The position numbers were made by a program, and so were the translations under genes. DNA of 64,000 nucleotides from Pseudomonas sp. KBW05 (GTDB lineage: Bacteria; Pseudomonadota; Gammaproteobacteria; Pseudomonadales; Pseudomonadaceae): the NCBI RefSeq assembly GCF_003852405.1, contig NZ_QAJM01000001.1, positions 1 to 64,000 of the forward strand, read 5' to 3'. Every line of letters begins with the position of its first letter. Position 1 is the first letter of the stretch. The notes below the pieces were generated by a model. The model did not search any database, was not told the origin of the DNA, and was given only the letters and a program-made list of their open reading frames with translations. Of the stretch, positions 35,965 to 44,542 are shown in pieces.

Positions 35965-37314
35965 ATGAAGTTGACCTGCCCCCTCCCCGCGCTGCTCGCC
36001 GCCCTGTTGGTCGCGCCCCTGGCCTGTGCCGTCGAGCTCGACCCGCAACGGTTGAGCCAACTGGACCAAGACATCCAGCGCGCCACCCCGCAGTTGATCG
36101 AACTGCGCCATGCCATCCACCAGCATCCCGAACTGGGCAACCGTGAGTTCGAGACGGCCAAACGCGTGGCCAAGCGTTTGCGTGAACTCGGGCTGACGGT
36201 GCAGACCGAAGTGGCCCACACCGGCGTGGTGGCGATTCTGCGCGGCGGCAAGCCCGGCCCGGTGGTGGCGATCCGCTCCGAGCTGGATGCGCTGCCCGTC
36301 ACCGAGCAAACCGGCCTGCCCTACGCTTCCACGGTCAGCGTGCCCTACAGCGGCAACGACTTCAGCCAGGCCGGCAAGACCGTCGGCGTGATGCACGCCT
36401 GCGGCCACGACGCGCACATCGCGATTGTGCTGGGGGTGGCCGAAGTGCTGGCCAAGCACAAGGACAGCCTGCCTGGCACCGTCAAGTTCATCTTCCAGCC
36501 CGCCGAGGAAGGCGTGCCGGTGGGCGAGAAAGGCGGCGCGCGCCTGATGATCGAACAAGGCGTGCTGGCCGAGCCGGCGCCGCAGGCGATTTTCGGCCTG
36601 CATGTGGGGCCCGGCGTGTCCGGCTCGCTGTCCATCAGCCGCGAGCGCACCACGGCAGCGGCCGACACCTTCGTCGCCACCGTGACCGGCGAACAAACCC
36701 ACGGCGCCTTCCCCTGGGCCGGGATCGACCCGATTCCCCTGGCGGCGCAGATCGTGCTGGGCTGGCAAACCATCCCGAGCCGGCAGATGGATCTGGTGGC
36801 GCTGCCGGCCCCGGTGATTTCCGTCGGGCGCATAGACGCCGGTGTGCGCAGCAACATCATCCCCGCGCAAGTGCGCCTGGAAGGCACCGTGCGCACCTTG
36901 AGCCAGGCCCAGCGCGACAACGTGATCGAACGCCTGCGGCGCACCGCCAGCAAGATCGCCGAAAGTGCCGGCGCCAGTGCCAGCATCGACATCACCCCGA
37001 CGTACCCGGCGGGCTACAACAACAGCGCGCTGGTGGATGCGCTGCTGCCGCAACTCAAGGCCTCATCCAAGCTGCCGGTGGACATCGAATCCGGCGTCTA
37101 CGCGGCGGACGACTTCGCTGAATACTCGCGCAAGATCCCCGGCGTGTTCTTCGGCCTCGGGGTGACGCCCGACGGCATCGACCCGGCGCACACCTGGCCC
37201 AACCACTCCCCCAAGTTCCTGGTGGACGACAACGCGCTGCCGGTGGGCGTGCGGGCGCTGTCCCGCGTGACCCTGGCCTATCTCGCCAACAACGGCTTTG
37301 GAGCACAACCATGA
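35965..37314 (+). CDS. Exported M20-family amidohydrolase
   Basis: This 449-residue metallo-amidohydrolase of the M20D (hippurate / N-acyl-amino-acid hydrolase) family has a signal peptide (about residues 1-23, ACAVE) and so acts in the periplasm. Zinc-site motifs HACGHDAH and PAEEGVP are intact. The family removes an acyl group from an N-acyl amino acid. In Bacillus, a related deacylase works with a luciferase-type monooxygenase to salvage S-alkyl cysteines. The same pairing here, with SsuD-like genes two positions downstream, points to deacylation of a sulfur amino acid derivative. The stop overlaps the next start as ATGA. Confidence 0.86.
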   Translation: MKLTCPLPALLAALLVAPLACAVELDPQRLSQLDQDIQRATPQLIELRHAIHQHPELGNREFETAKRVAKRLRELGLTVQTEVAHTGVVAILRGGKPGPVVAIRSELDALPVTEQTGLPYASTVSVPYSGNDFSQAGKTVGVMHACGHDAHIAIVLGVAEVLAKHKDSLPGTVKFIFQPAEEGVPVGEKGGARLMIEQGVLAEPAPQAIFGLHVGPGVSGSLSISRERTTAAADTFVATVTGEQTHGAFPWAGIDPIPLAAQIVLGWQTIPSRQMDLVALPAPVISVGRIDAGVRSNIIPAQVRLEGTVRTLSQAQRDNVIERLRRTASKIAESAGASASIDITPTYPAGYNNSALVDALLPQLKASSKLPVDIESGVYAADDFAEYSRKIPGVFFGLGVTPDGIDPAHTWPNHSPKFLVDDNALPVGVRALSRVTLAYLANNGFGAQP

Positions 37315-38381
37315 AGCTGCCCTACAAACGCTTGATCGCAGCACTGGCGCTGATTCCCGCGCTGAGCGTGTTTGCTGCCGACACCCCGAGCAGTGTGCGC
37401 ATCGGCATCGTTTCGTTCACCCAGGGTGGCAAGCCGGTGTTCGGCGGCATTCCCGGGCGCGTCATCGAGGAAGGCTGGCTGCAGCAGGAACTGCAAAAAC
37501 GCGGGGTTACCCTGGAGTGGCAAGCCCTGCCCCACGCCAACGCCGGGCCGCAGATCAACGAAGGTTTTTCCAACAATGGCCTGGACTTCGCCGTGCGCGG
37601 TGACCTGCCCTCGGTGATCGCCCTGGCCGGTGGCGTGCCCGGCAAGCTGGTGGTGCCCGGCGGCAGCGGCAATAACATCTACCTGGTGGTGCCCAAGGAT
37701 TCGCCTGCGCAGTCCATCGCCGACCTCAAGGGCAAGCGCCTGGCCCTGCACCGTGGTCGGCCGTGGGAGTTCCCGTTCAGCCAGTTCCTCGCCAGCCAGG
37801 GCCTGGCGCTGAAGGACTTCAAGATCGCCAATATCAATCCGCAGGTCGGTGCGGCGGCGGTGTCGGCAGGCAAGGTCGATGCCGCCGTGCTGCTCAGTGA
37901 GGCCTATCTGCTGGAAGACAAACAGGTCGGCCGGGTGCTCTGGTCCAGCAAGCAAGGCGACACTGACTGGCGCCTGGCCTCGGACCTGTGGGGCACCGAA
38001 CGTTTTGTCGATAGCCAGCCGCAACTGACCCAACTGGTCGCCACCGCCTGGGTCAAGGCCAGCCAATGGTTGGCCGATGAGCATAACAGCGCTGAGTACT
38101 ACCGCTTCTCGTCCCTGGCCGGCACCCCGCAAAGCGTGCTGCGCCGTGATGATCAAGGCGACCCGGTACCGTGGGTACAACGCTGGGCCCCGAAGACCGA
38201 TGCGCAGTTGCTCAAGCACTTCGCCGCGCTGTCCCAGTACGCCCTCGACAACCAGTTGATCAGCAGCCAGCCCGACTTCAGCCAGGCCCTGGCCACCCGT
38301 TTCACCGACCAGGCGATCCGCGACCTCGGCCTGATCGACCTGTGGCCCAACCTCAAGGCCCAGGTCGAAAGCGCCCGCTAA
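37311..38381 (+). CDS. SsuA/TauA-like substrate-binding protein
   Basis: This 356-residue periplasmic protein has a signal peptide (1-22, ending VFAAD) and the nitrate/sulfonate-binding fold: VRIGIVSFTQGGKPVFG, LDFAVRGDLPSVIALAGG, SIADLKGKRLALHRGRPWEFPFSQFLA. It should deliver a sulfonate-like or sulfur-containing anion to the SsuC/SsuB-like transporter at 32120-34475, which has no binding protein of its own. It overlaps the M20 gene by four bases, so deacylation and capture are tightly coupled. The monooxygenase 2 gene follows after 21 bases. Confidence 0.88.
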   Translation: MKLPYKRLIAALALIPALSVFAADTPSSVRIGIVSFTQGGKPVFGGIPGRVIEEGWLQQELQKRGVTLEWQALPHANAGPQINEGFSNNGLDFAVRGDLPSVIALAGGVPGKLVVPGGSGNNIYLVVPKDSPAQSIADLKGKRLALHRGRPWEFPFSQFLASQGLALKDFKIANINPQVGAAAVSAGKVDAAVLLSEAYLLEDKQVGRVLWSSKQGDTDWRLASDLWGTERFVDSQPQLTQLVATAWVKASQWLADEHNSAEYYRFSSLAGTPQSVLRRDDQGDPVPWVQRWAPKTDAQLLKHFAALSQYALDNQLISSQPDFSQALATRFTDQAIRDLGLIDLWPNLKAQVESAR

Positions 38382-38402
38382 CTTTTCCCAGGAGACTGCT
38401 TG

Positions 38403-39587
38403 ATGAGCATCGACTTCTTCACCCGCCTGCCCTTGCATGGCGAAACCCAATTCCTCCCCGGTGACCCGCGCAACCGCGGCGACTGGCAAGCCCCGGAAAA
38501 CAACAGCGGCGCCGTCTCGGACTTCGCCGTCGGCGACCCGTTCACCTACATTGACTACCTCGGGCAGATCGCCCGTGCCGCCGAGATCAACCGCTTCAGC
38601 GGTGTGCTGATGGTCAACGCACCCAGCGGCGAAGAACCCTGGACCGTCTGCTCGTTGCTGGCACGGGAAACCCGCACGCTGAAATTCGTCAGTGCGTTCC
38701 AGCCCTTCCATTTCTCGCCCTTCGTCGCCGCGCAGATGGCCGCCACCTACCAGCGCGCCAGCGGCAACCGCCTGGTGTGGAACATCATCAACGGCGGCTC
38801 CGAAGTGATGCAGCGCCAGGTCGGCGACGTCACCGGCCACGATGAGCGTTATGCGCGGGCCAGTGAGTTCATGGATGTAGTCAAGGGCTACTGGAACAAC
38901 GAAAGCTTCCACTACAGCGGGCGCTACTACAGCGCCGAAGGCGGCGGCCTGCGCGGCCCGCAGAAAAAAGCCGAGCTGCCGTTGATTTGCACCGCAGGCT
39001 CTTCCGAAGCCGCCCGCGAATTCGCCGCCAAACACGCCGATTACTACCTGATGCGCGCCGAGCGCCCGGAAGAAATCCGCGCGCTGATCGACGACGTGCG
39101 CCGCCGCGCCGTGGCACATGGCAATGGCACGCTGCGTTTCGGCTTGTCGGTAGACGTGGTCACCCGCCCCAGCGAAGACGAAGCCCGTGCCGAGGCCCGG
39201 CGCTTTTTCGACGAAGGCGTGGCCAAGGGCGTGGTCCAGCAACTGGCGGCCCACGACGGCCTGCGCTCGGCGCGCAAGCTGGGTTTTGAACATGAATACG
39301 CGCAAAAACAGGCACCCGGGTTCGATGACTTTTTCATCCACCCCAATGTGTGGTCCGGCTTCGGCTATATCGGCGTGCCGCCCGGCGTGGCGCTGGTGGG
39401 CAGCTACGCCCAGGTGATTGAACGGATTCACGAGTACAACGCGGTGGGCATCGAGCTGTTTTTCCTCGCTGGCTACCCGCACCTGGAAGAAAACTATCGC
39501 CTGGGCGAACACATCCTTCCGCACTTCCGCCACCTGCGCCAACCCGCGGCGCGGCAGCCGGCCCAACCCAGCGAACAGGTGGCGTGA
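38403..39587 (+). CDS. SsuD-like FMN-dependent monooxygenase (2 of 3)
   Basis: This 394-residue luciferase-like monooxygenase is related to the enzymes at 26082 and 44539. Motifs include FTYIDYLGQIARAAEINRFSGVLMVNAP, RLVWNIINGGSEVMQRQ and a C-terminal GIELFFLAGYPHLEENYRLGEHILP, as in SsuD. It should oxidise a C-S bond using externally reduced FMN. The ATG at 38403 has an AGGAG site; a TTG one codon upstream is possible. Its stop overlaps the binding-protein gene start by one base. Its position between two different binding-protein genes is unusual. Confidence 0.88.
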   Translation: MSIDFFTRLPLHGETQFLPGDPRNRGDWQAPENNSGAVSDFAVGDPFTYIDYLGQIARAAEINRFSGVLMVNAPSGEEPWTVCSLLARETRTLKFVSAFQPFHFSPFVAAQMAATYQRASGNRLVWNIINGGSEVMQRQVGDVTGHDERYARASEFMDVVKGYWNNESFHYSGRYYSAEGGGLRGPQKKAELPLICTAGSSEAAREFAAKHADYYLMRAERPEEIRALIDDVRRRAVAHGNGTLRFGLSVDVVTRPSEDEARAEARRFFDEGVAKGVVQQLAAHDGLRSARKLGFEHEYAQKQAPGFDDFFIHPNVWSGFGYIGVPPGVALVGSYAQVIERIHEYNAVGIELFFLAGYPHLEENYRLGEHILPHFRHLRQPAARQPAQPSEQVA

Positions 39588-41170
39588 TGGATCAGACGCT
39601 TTTCAGCCGCCGCCGTTTTCTCGGCAACAGCCTGACCCTCGGTTCTGGCCTGGTACTCGGCAGCAGCCTGCTCAGCGCCTGTGGCGACGGCGCAGCACCG
39701 CAAGCCTTGGCGAATACCCTGCCGAGCGGCCCGCAGTACGGCGGGCGCCTGCGTCTGGGGGTGATCGACGGCAGCCGCAGCGGCAACCTCGACGCCCATA
39801 AACCGGTGGGCAGCGGAATCATTCGCGGTTTTGCGCTGTACAGCAAACTGTGGGAATGGGACGAAAACATGCTGCCGCGCCTGGCCCTGGCCGAGGAGGC
39901 CGAAGTCAGCGCAGATGCACGCACCTGGACCCTGCGCCTGCACAAGGACCTGGAGTTCCACCACGGCAAGACGATCGACGCCGATGACCTGGTGTTCTCC
40001 ATCCGCCGCCTCACCGACCCACAACTGGCCTCGCCCTACGCGGCGCTGCTGCACTGGATCGACCGCGACAACCTGGAGAAACTCGACAACCGCACCCTGC
40101 GCGTGCGCTTCAAGGACGGCGCCGGCTTCGTGCCATTGCCGGAAACCTGGGTCAACTTCGGCGGCATCGTGCCAGTGGACTATCACCCGGTGACCAATCC
40201 AGTGGGCGCCGGCCCCTACAAATTCAAGAGTTTCAACCCGGGCCAGCGCTCGCTGTTCACCCGCTTCGAGAACTATTACAAGGCCGGCAAACCCTATGCC
40301 GATGAATTGGAGATCATCGATTTCAAGGACCAGACCTCACGTCTGGGCGCCCTGCAATCCGGGCAGATCGACCTGGCCAACGGCTTGGCCAACGAACACC
40401 TGCGCCTGGTCCAGGCGGATCCCAAGCTGCACGTGCTGACCTCGGTCACCGGCAACTGGCTGACCTTCGACATGAACCTCAGCCAGGCACCGTTCAACGA
40501 CCCGCGCGTGCGCGAAGCCTTTCGCCTGATGGCCGACCGTGAAGAACTGGTGGCCCGCGCCCTCAACGGCCAGGGCCGCGTGGCCAACGACCTCTATGCG
40601 CCCAACGACCCGACCTTCGACCACAGCATCCCGCAGCGCAGCTACAACCTGGAACGCGCCAAAGCCCTGCTGCGCGAAGCCGACCAGGAGCACTTGAGCG
40701 TAGAACTGGTGGCCGACCAGGACAGCGGCGGCGTCGGCTCGGCGCTGGTGTTTGCCGAACAGGCCAAGCGCGCTGGCGTGGACATTCGCGTGCGTCAGGT
40801 CGACAGCGCCACCTTCAACGGCCCGCAACTCACCGAGTGGCCGCTGAGCACCGGCGGCAGCATCGGCGCGCCGTTCCTCACCTGCGGGCTGCACTCCGAC
40901 GCGCCGGTGTCGGTGGCCAACAAGACCCACTTCAGCGACCCGCGCTTCGACCAGCTGTTCCTCGAGGCCCTGGCCCAACCCGATCTGGAAAAACGCCGCG
41001 TGCTGGTACACGAAGCCCAGCAGATCCAGCATGACAAAGGCGGCATGCTGATCTGGGGCTACGCCAACCTGCTCGACGGCATCGCGAACCGGGTCGGCGG
41101 CGCCCAGGCGGAAAAAACCCTGTTCCCCACCTGGCGCTTCGACAGCCTGTGGCTCAAGGAGCCCGCGTGA
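39587..41170 (+). CDS. Dipeptide/oligopeptide-type binding lipoprotein, Tat-exported
   Basis: This 527-residue family-5 solute-binding protein (DppA/OppA type) begins with a twin-arginine motif SRRRFLG followed by a hydrophobic stretch and a lipobox LLSAC. It is probably exported folded by Tat and then lipid-anchored. The fold is marked by YGGRLRLGVIDG, WEWDENMLPRLALAEEAEVSAD and VNKTHFSDPRFDQLFLEAL-like segments (VANKTHFSDPRFDQLF). It belongs with the permease gene that overlaps its stop and with the permease and ATPase genes at 42246-44542. The cargo may be a sulfur-containing peptide or conjugate. Confidence 0.88.
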   Translation: MDQTLFSRRRFLGNSLTLGSGLVLGSSLLSACGDGAAPQALANTLPSGPQYGGRLRLGVIDGSRSGNLDAHKPVGSGIIRGFALYSKLWEWDENMLPRLALAEEAEVSADARTWTLRLHKDLEFHHGKTIDADDLVFSIRRLTDPQLASPYAALLHWIDRDNLEKLDNRTLRVRFKDGAGFVPLPETWVNFGGIVPVDYHPVTNPVGAGPYKFKSFNPGQRSLFTRFENYYKAGKPYADELEIIDFKDQTSRLGALQSGQIDLANGLANEHLRLVQADPKLHVLTSVTGNWLTFDMNLSQAPFNDPRVREAFRLMADREELVARALNGQGRVANDLYAPNDPTFDHSIPQRSYNLERAKALLREADQEHLSVELVADQDSGGVGSALVFAEQAKRAGVDIRVRQVDSATFNGPQLTEWPLSTGGSIGAPFLTCGLHSDAPVSVANKTHFSDPRFDQLFLEALAQPDLEKRRVLVHEAQQIQHDKGGMLIWGYANLLDGIANRVGGAQAEKTLFPTWRFDSLWLKEPA

Positions 41171-42117
41171 GTGGGCTGGCACGGCGCGTGTTGTCCGCGC
41201 TTGGCAGCGTGCTGCTGATCAGCTTGCTGGTGTTCCTCGCCATCCGCCTGCTGCCGTCCGACCCGGCGCGGGTGATCCTCGGGCCGGGCGCGCCCGAGGC
41301 GTCGTTGCAGGTGCTGCGCGAACAACTGGGCTTGCACTTGCCACTGTGGCAGCAATACCTGCACTGGCTGGGCGCGGCGCTGCAGGGTGACCTGGGCCTG
41401 TCCCTGGACTCCCAGGTGCCCGTGACCCAGCTCCTCGGCCAACGCTTCGCCAACTCCCTGGCGTTGCTCCTCCCCGTTGCCCTGTGCAACCTGCTGCTGG
41501 CCGTGGGGCTGGGTACGCTGCTGGCGATGTACCGCGACCGCTGGCTTGACCGCCTGACCCTGCCCCTACTGGTGATGTTCAAATCATTGCCGGGGTTTGT
41601 GCTGGCGATCGGCTTAATCATGCTGTTCGCCACCAGCCTGTTCACCTGGCTGCCAGCGGTGTCGCTGCTCGACCCGGATCACTCGGCGTTCACCCAGGGC
41701 CGCTACCTGGTGCTGCCCGTGGCCGCGCTGGTGCTGGCGAGCGCGCCGTACCTGATCCGCCTGGTGCGTGGGGCGATGATCGAAGCGCTGCACAGCGACT
41801 ACCTCGAAGCCGCCCGGCTGCGTGGCCTGCAACCCTGGCGGCTGGTGCTCGGCCATGCGCTGCCCAACGCCATGCTGCCGCTGATCCAGGGCCTGGCGTT
41901 GACCCTCAGCGTGTTTTTCAGCAGCACGTTGCTGGTGGAGATGGCGTTTACGTATCCGGGGGTGGGCAGCCTGCTCAACGATGCGATTCGCCTGAGGGAT
42001 GTGCCGGTGATTCAGGGTGGGGTGAGTGCGATTGCGGCGTTTGTGGTGGGGGTGAATTTGCTGGCGGATGTGCTGGCGAGGCTATGCGTGCCCAAACTGC
42101 GTACCCAACACCTCTGA
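41167..42117 (+). CDS. Dipeptide-type ABC permease B
   Basis: This 316-residue DppB/OppB-like inner-membrane permease has about six helices. It shows LLPSDPARVILGPGAPEASLQVLREQLGL near the N-terminus and the EAA loop YLEAARLRGLQPWRLVLGHALPNAMLPLI. The GTG at 41167 is chosen: it overlaps the upstream stop as GTGA and has a well-placed AAGGAG. It is the last gene of the M20 operon. Its natural partner permease C and the ATPases lie on the opposite strand beyond a REPIN, so the transporter is made from two operons. Confidence 0.88.
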   Translation: MSGLARRVLSALGSVLLISLLVFLAIRLLPSDPARVILGPGAPEASLQVLREQLGLHLPLWQQYLHWLGAALQGDLGLSLDSQVPVTQLLGQRFANSLALLLPVALCNLLLAVGLGTLLAMYRDRWLDRLTLPLLVMFKSLPGFVLAIGLIMLFATSLFTWLPAVSLLDPDHSAFTQGRYLVLPVAALVLASAPYLIRLVRGAMIEALHSDYLEAARLRGLQPWRLVLGHALPNAMLPLIQGLALTLSVFFSSTLLVEMAFTYPGVGSLLNDAIRLRDVPVIQGGVSAIAAFVVGVNLLADVLARLCVPKLRTQHL

Positions 42118-42135
42118 CTACATGGGATCAAAACT

Positions 42136-42222
42136 GTGGGAGCGGGCTTGCTCGCGAATGCGGTCTTCCAGTTGATGAATTCATGGCTGACACACCGCAT
42201 TCGCGAGCAAGCCCGCTCCCAC
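42136..42222. repeat. REPIN (inverted REP pair) 2
   Basis: The 28-base arms at 42136-42163 and 42195-42222 are perfect complements and identical to those of REPIN 1, around a different 31-base loop. On the plus strand it is followed by a short T-run, so it can act as a terminator between the two convergent halves of the peptide transporter. Confidence 0.93.
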
Positions 42223-42245
42223 ATTTTTTAGCCCGCGTACATCCG

Positions 42246-43700
42246 TTACTCAAGTGTCATGACCCGATCCGCAATCGCCCGCACCACATTCAGATCATGG
42301 GTAACAAACACCAGCGCCATCCCCTCCGCCTGCAACCCCCGCAGCAATTCGAGGATCGACGCCTGCACCGACACATCCAGCGCCGAGGTGATCTCATCGC
42401 AAATCAGCAACCTCGGCTCGCACACCAGCGCCCGGGCAATCGCCACACGCTGGCGTTCGCCACCGGACAAACTGCCGGGATAGGCATCGGCGATGGCTAC
42501 GGGCAAGGCCACGCGGGTCAAGGCTAGCTCGATGCGTTCGCGCAGTGCCGCGCCGCTCAGGCCGAAGAAGTGCCGCAGTGGCGTGGCCAGGCTTTGCGCC
42601 ACGGTATGGCGCGGATTCAACGCACGCAGAGGGTTCTGGAAGATGTACTGGATGCGCCGCCGTTGCTCGGACGAGCGTGCGCCCACCGCCAGGCTCAGCG
42701 GTGCGCCGGCAAATCGCAGGCGCCCTGCCGCTTCCTGGGCCAGGCCGACCAACGCGCGGGACACGCTGCTTTTGCCGGAACCCGACGCGCCCACCACGGC
42801 CAGGCATTCGCCCCGGCGCACATGCAGGTTCACCCCTGCAACCACGCGCCGCCCGGCATAACTCACCGCCAGCTCATCGACCTCCAACAACAGCGGCTGC
42901 TGCGACAAGTCCTCCAGTGGCCGCGCCGCCAGCCTTGCCGCAGCCAGCAAGCGTTGGCTGTACGGGTGTTGCGGCTGGCGAAACAACTGCGCGGTCTCGG
43001 CGCATTCCACCACCCTGCCGGCGTACAGCACCATCACCCGGTCGGCCAGGGACTCGACCACGCCGAGATCATGGGACACGTACACCGCCGCCACGCCCTG
43101 GGTTTTGCACAACTGGCGCAAGGCGGCCAGGAAGTGCGCCTGGGTGGTCACATCCAGCGCGGTGGTCGGCTCGTCGAGCACCACCACTTGCGGACGCAGG
43201 ATAAACGCCAGGGCGAGCAATACCCGCTGCTGCTGGCCGCCGGACAATTGATGGGCAAAGCGCCTGAGAAAGCCTTGGTCATCCGGCAACCCCACTTGCT
43301 GCAAGGTGTCGCGCAGGCGTTGCTGGCGAGCCTCCCGCGACAGCTGTGGCGCATGAGCGGCCAGGGTTTCCTGCAACTGGCCGAGGATGCGCAGCGCAGG
43401 GTTGAGCGCCATCGCCGGGTCCTGGGGGATATAGGCGATCACACCACCCCGGGCCTGGCGCAAGGCTTCGCCCTGCAAGCCGAGCAGATCAGTGCCGGCG
43501 ACAAGCACCTGCCCACCACTGATCCGCGCGCCCTTGCGCACATGCCCGAGCAACGCGGTGGCCAGCGTGGTCTTGCCCGAGCCGGACTCTCCCACCAGGC
43601 CGAGGATTTCTCCTGGGTTCAGTTCGAAATGGATATCGGCAACCACCGCCTTGCCGCTGTCCAGTTGGACCCGCAGGTCCTGCACACGCAACGGCATCAT
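42246..43700 (-). CDS. Fused dipeptide-type ABC ATPase (DppD-DppF-like)
   Basis: This 484-residue protein is two ABC ATPases in one chain. Domain 1 has Walker A GESGSGKTTLATALLG, signature LSGGQQQRVLLALA and VVVLDEPTTALD. Domain 2 has GASGSGKSSVSRALVG, LSGGERQRVAIARAL and LLICDEITSALD. Fusions of the D and F ATPases are known in some peptide and microcin transporters. The ATG at 43700 overlaps the stop of permease C as ATGA; a much longer open frame upstream is only a shadow of the permease gene. It is the last gene of the DszB2 operon. Confidence 0.92.
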   Translation of the reverse strand: MMPLRVQDLRVQLDSGKAVVADIHFELNPGEILGLVGESGSGKTTLATALLGHVRKGARISGGQVLVAGTDLLGLQGEALRQARGGVIAYIPQDPAMALNPALRILGQLQETLAAHAPQLSREARQQRLRDTLQQVGLPDDQGFLRRFAHQLSGGQQQRVLLALAFILRPQVVVLDEPTTALDVTTQAHFLAALRQLCKTQGVAAVYVSHDLGVVESLADRVMVLYAGRVVECAETAQLFRQPQHPYSQRLLAAARLAARPLEDLSQQPLLLEVDELAVSYAGRRVVAGVNLHVRRGECLAVVGASGSGKSSVSRALVGLAQEAAGRLRFAGAPLSLAVGARSSEQRRRIQYIFQNPLRALNPRHTVAQSLATPLRHFFGLSGAALRERIELALTRVALPVAIADAYPGSLSGGERQRVAIARALVCEPRLLICDEITSALDVSVQASILELLRGLQAEGMALVFVTHDLNVVRAIADRVMTLE

Positions 43701-44542
43701 GGCGTGTGCTCCAGGACCCCGGCGCGCACCCGGCCGATGCCTTCGGCGAGCATGTTGCTGGCATAGGCGAACACGCCGATCAGCAGCGCCGGCACCAGCA
43801 CCGCCCAGGGTTGCAGGACCAGCCCGCCCTGGTTCTCGCTGATCATCAGGCCCCAATCCGCCGCCGGCGGCGCCACGCCGTAACCGAGAAAGCTCAGCCC
43901 CGACAAGATGCCGATGGCCCAGGTCAGCATGCTGCCAAAATGCACGAGCATGGGGGTGAGGATATTCGGCAGCACTTCGCGCAGCAGCAGGTGGCGGCGC
44001 GGCAAGCCCATGGCCCGCAGCACTTCGATGAACTCCTGCTCGACCACAGCCTGGGTGCTGGCGCGGGTCTGGCGGATCATGCCGGGCAAAAACGCGAAGG
44101 CCACCGTCAGCACGATCAGCCACGGCTCGCGCCCCAGCAGCGAGACCACCAGCAGCACCAGGATCAACTCGGGAAACGCCAGGGACAGGTCGGCGCTCCA
44201 GCGGATCAAACGGTCCAGCGGCCCACGGGAAAAACCCGCCAGCAGCCCCAGGCCCGCGCCCACCAGCAACGCAAGCAATGCGGCCGCCAACGCCATCCAC
44301 ACCACGCTCCAACCGCCTACCAGCACCCGTGACAGCACGTCATGCCCGAGGTAGTCGTAGCCCAGCGGCGCACGGGTGCTGGGCGCGCCGTACACGGGCC
44401 CGAGCAGTTCACTCGCGCCATGGGGCGCCAGCAGCGGCCCGGCCAGTGCCAGGCCGATCACCAGCAGGCTCAGGCCGGCGCCCTGGCGCACTTGTCGATT
44501 GGCGGCCAAGGCACGCCAAGGTAAGCACAGCATCAGGTTCAC
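43697..44542 (-). CDS. Dipeptide-type ABC permease C
   Basis: This 281-residue DppC/OppC-like permease shows the family N-terminus with a first helix GLSLLVIGLALAGPLLAPHG, then LGYDYLGHDVLSRVLVGG and the EAA loop FIEVLRAMGLPRRHLLLREVLPNILTP. The GTG start at 44542 overlaps the stop of monooxygenase 3 as GTGA, so translation is probably coupled. It should pair with permease B, which is encoded in the convergent operon. A later ATG at 44533 is an alternative. Confidence 0.9.
   Translation of the reverse strand: MNLMLCLPWRALAANRQVRQGAGLSLLVIGLALAGPLLAPHGASELLGPVYGAPSTRAPLGYDYLGHDVLSRVLVGGWSVVWMALAAALLALLVGAGLGLLAGFSRGPLDRLIRWSADLSLAFPELILVLLVVSLLGREPWLIVLTVAFAFLPGMIRQTRASTQAVVEQEFIEVLRAMGLPRRHLLLREVLPNILTPMLVHFGSMLTWAIGILSGLSFLGYGVAPPAADWGLMISENQGGLVLQPWAVLVPALLIGVFAYASNMLAEGIGRVRAGVLEHTP

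Noticed and set aside
37278-39566. 762-codon open frame on the minus strand
   Set aside because: Antisense to the SsuA-like and monooxygenase 2 genes, both with strong family motifs and coupled starts. The His/Gln/Val-rich translation is typical of a mirrored frame.
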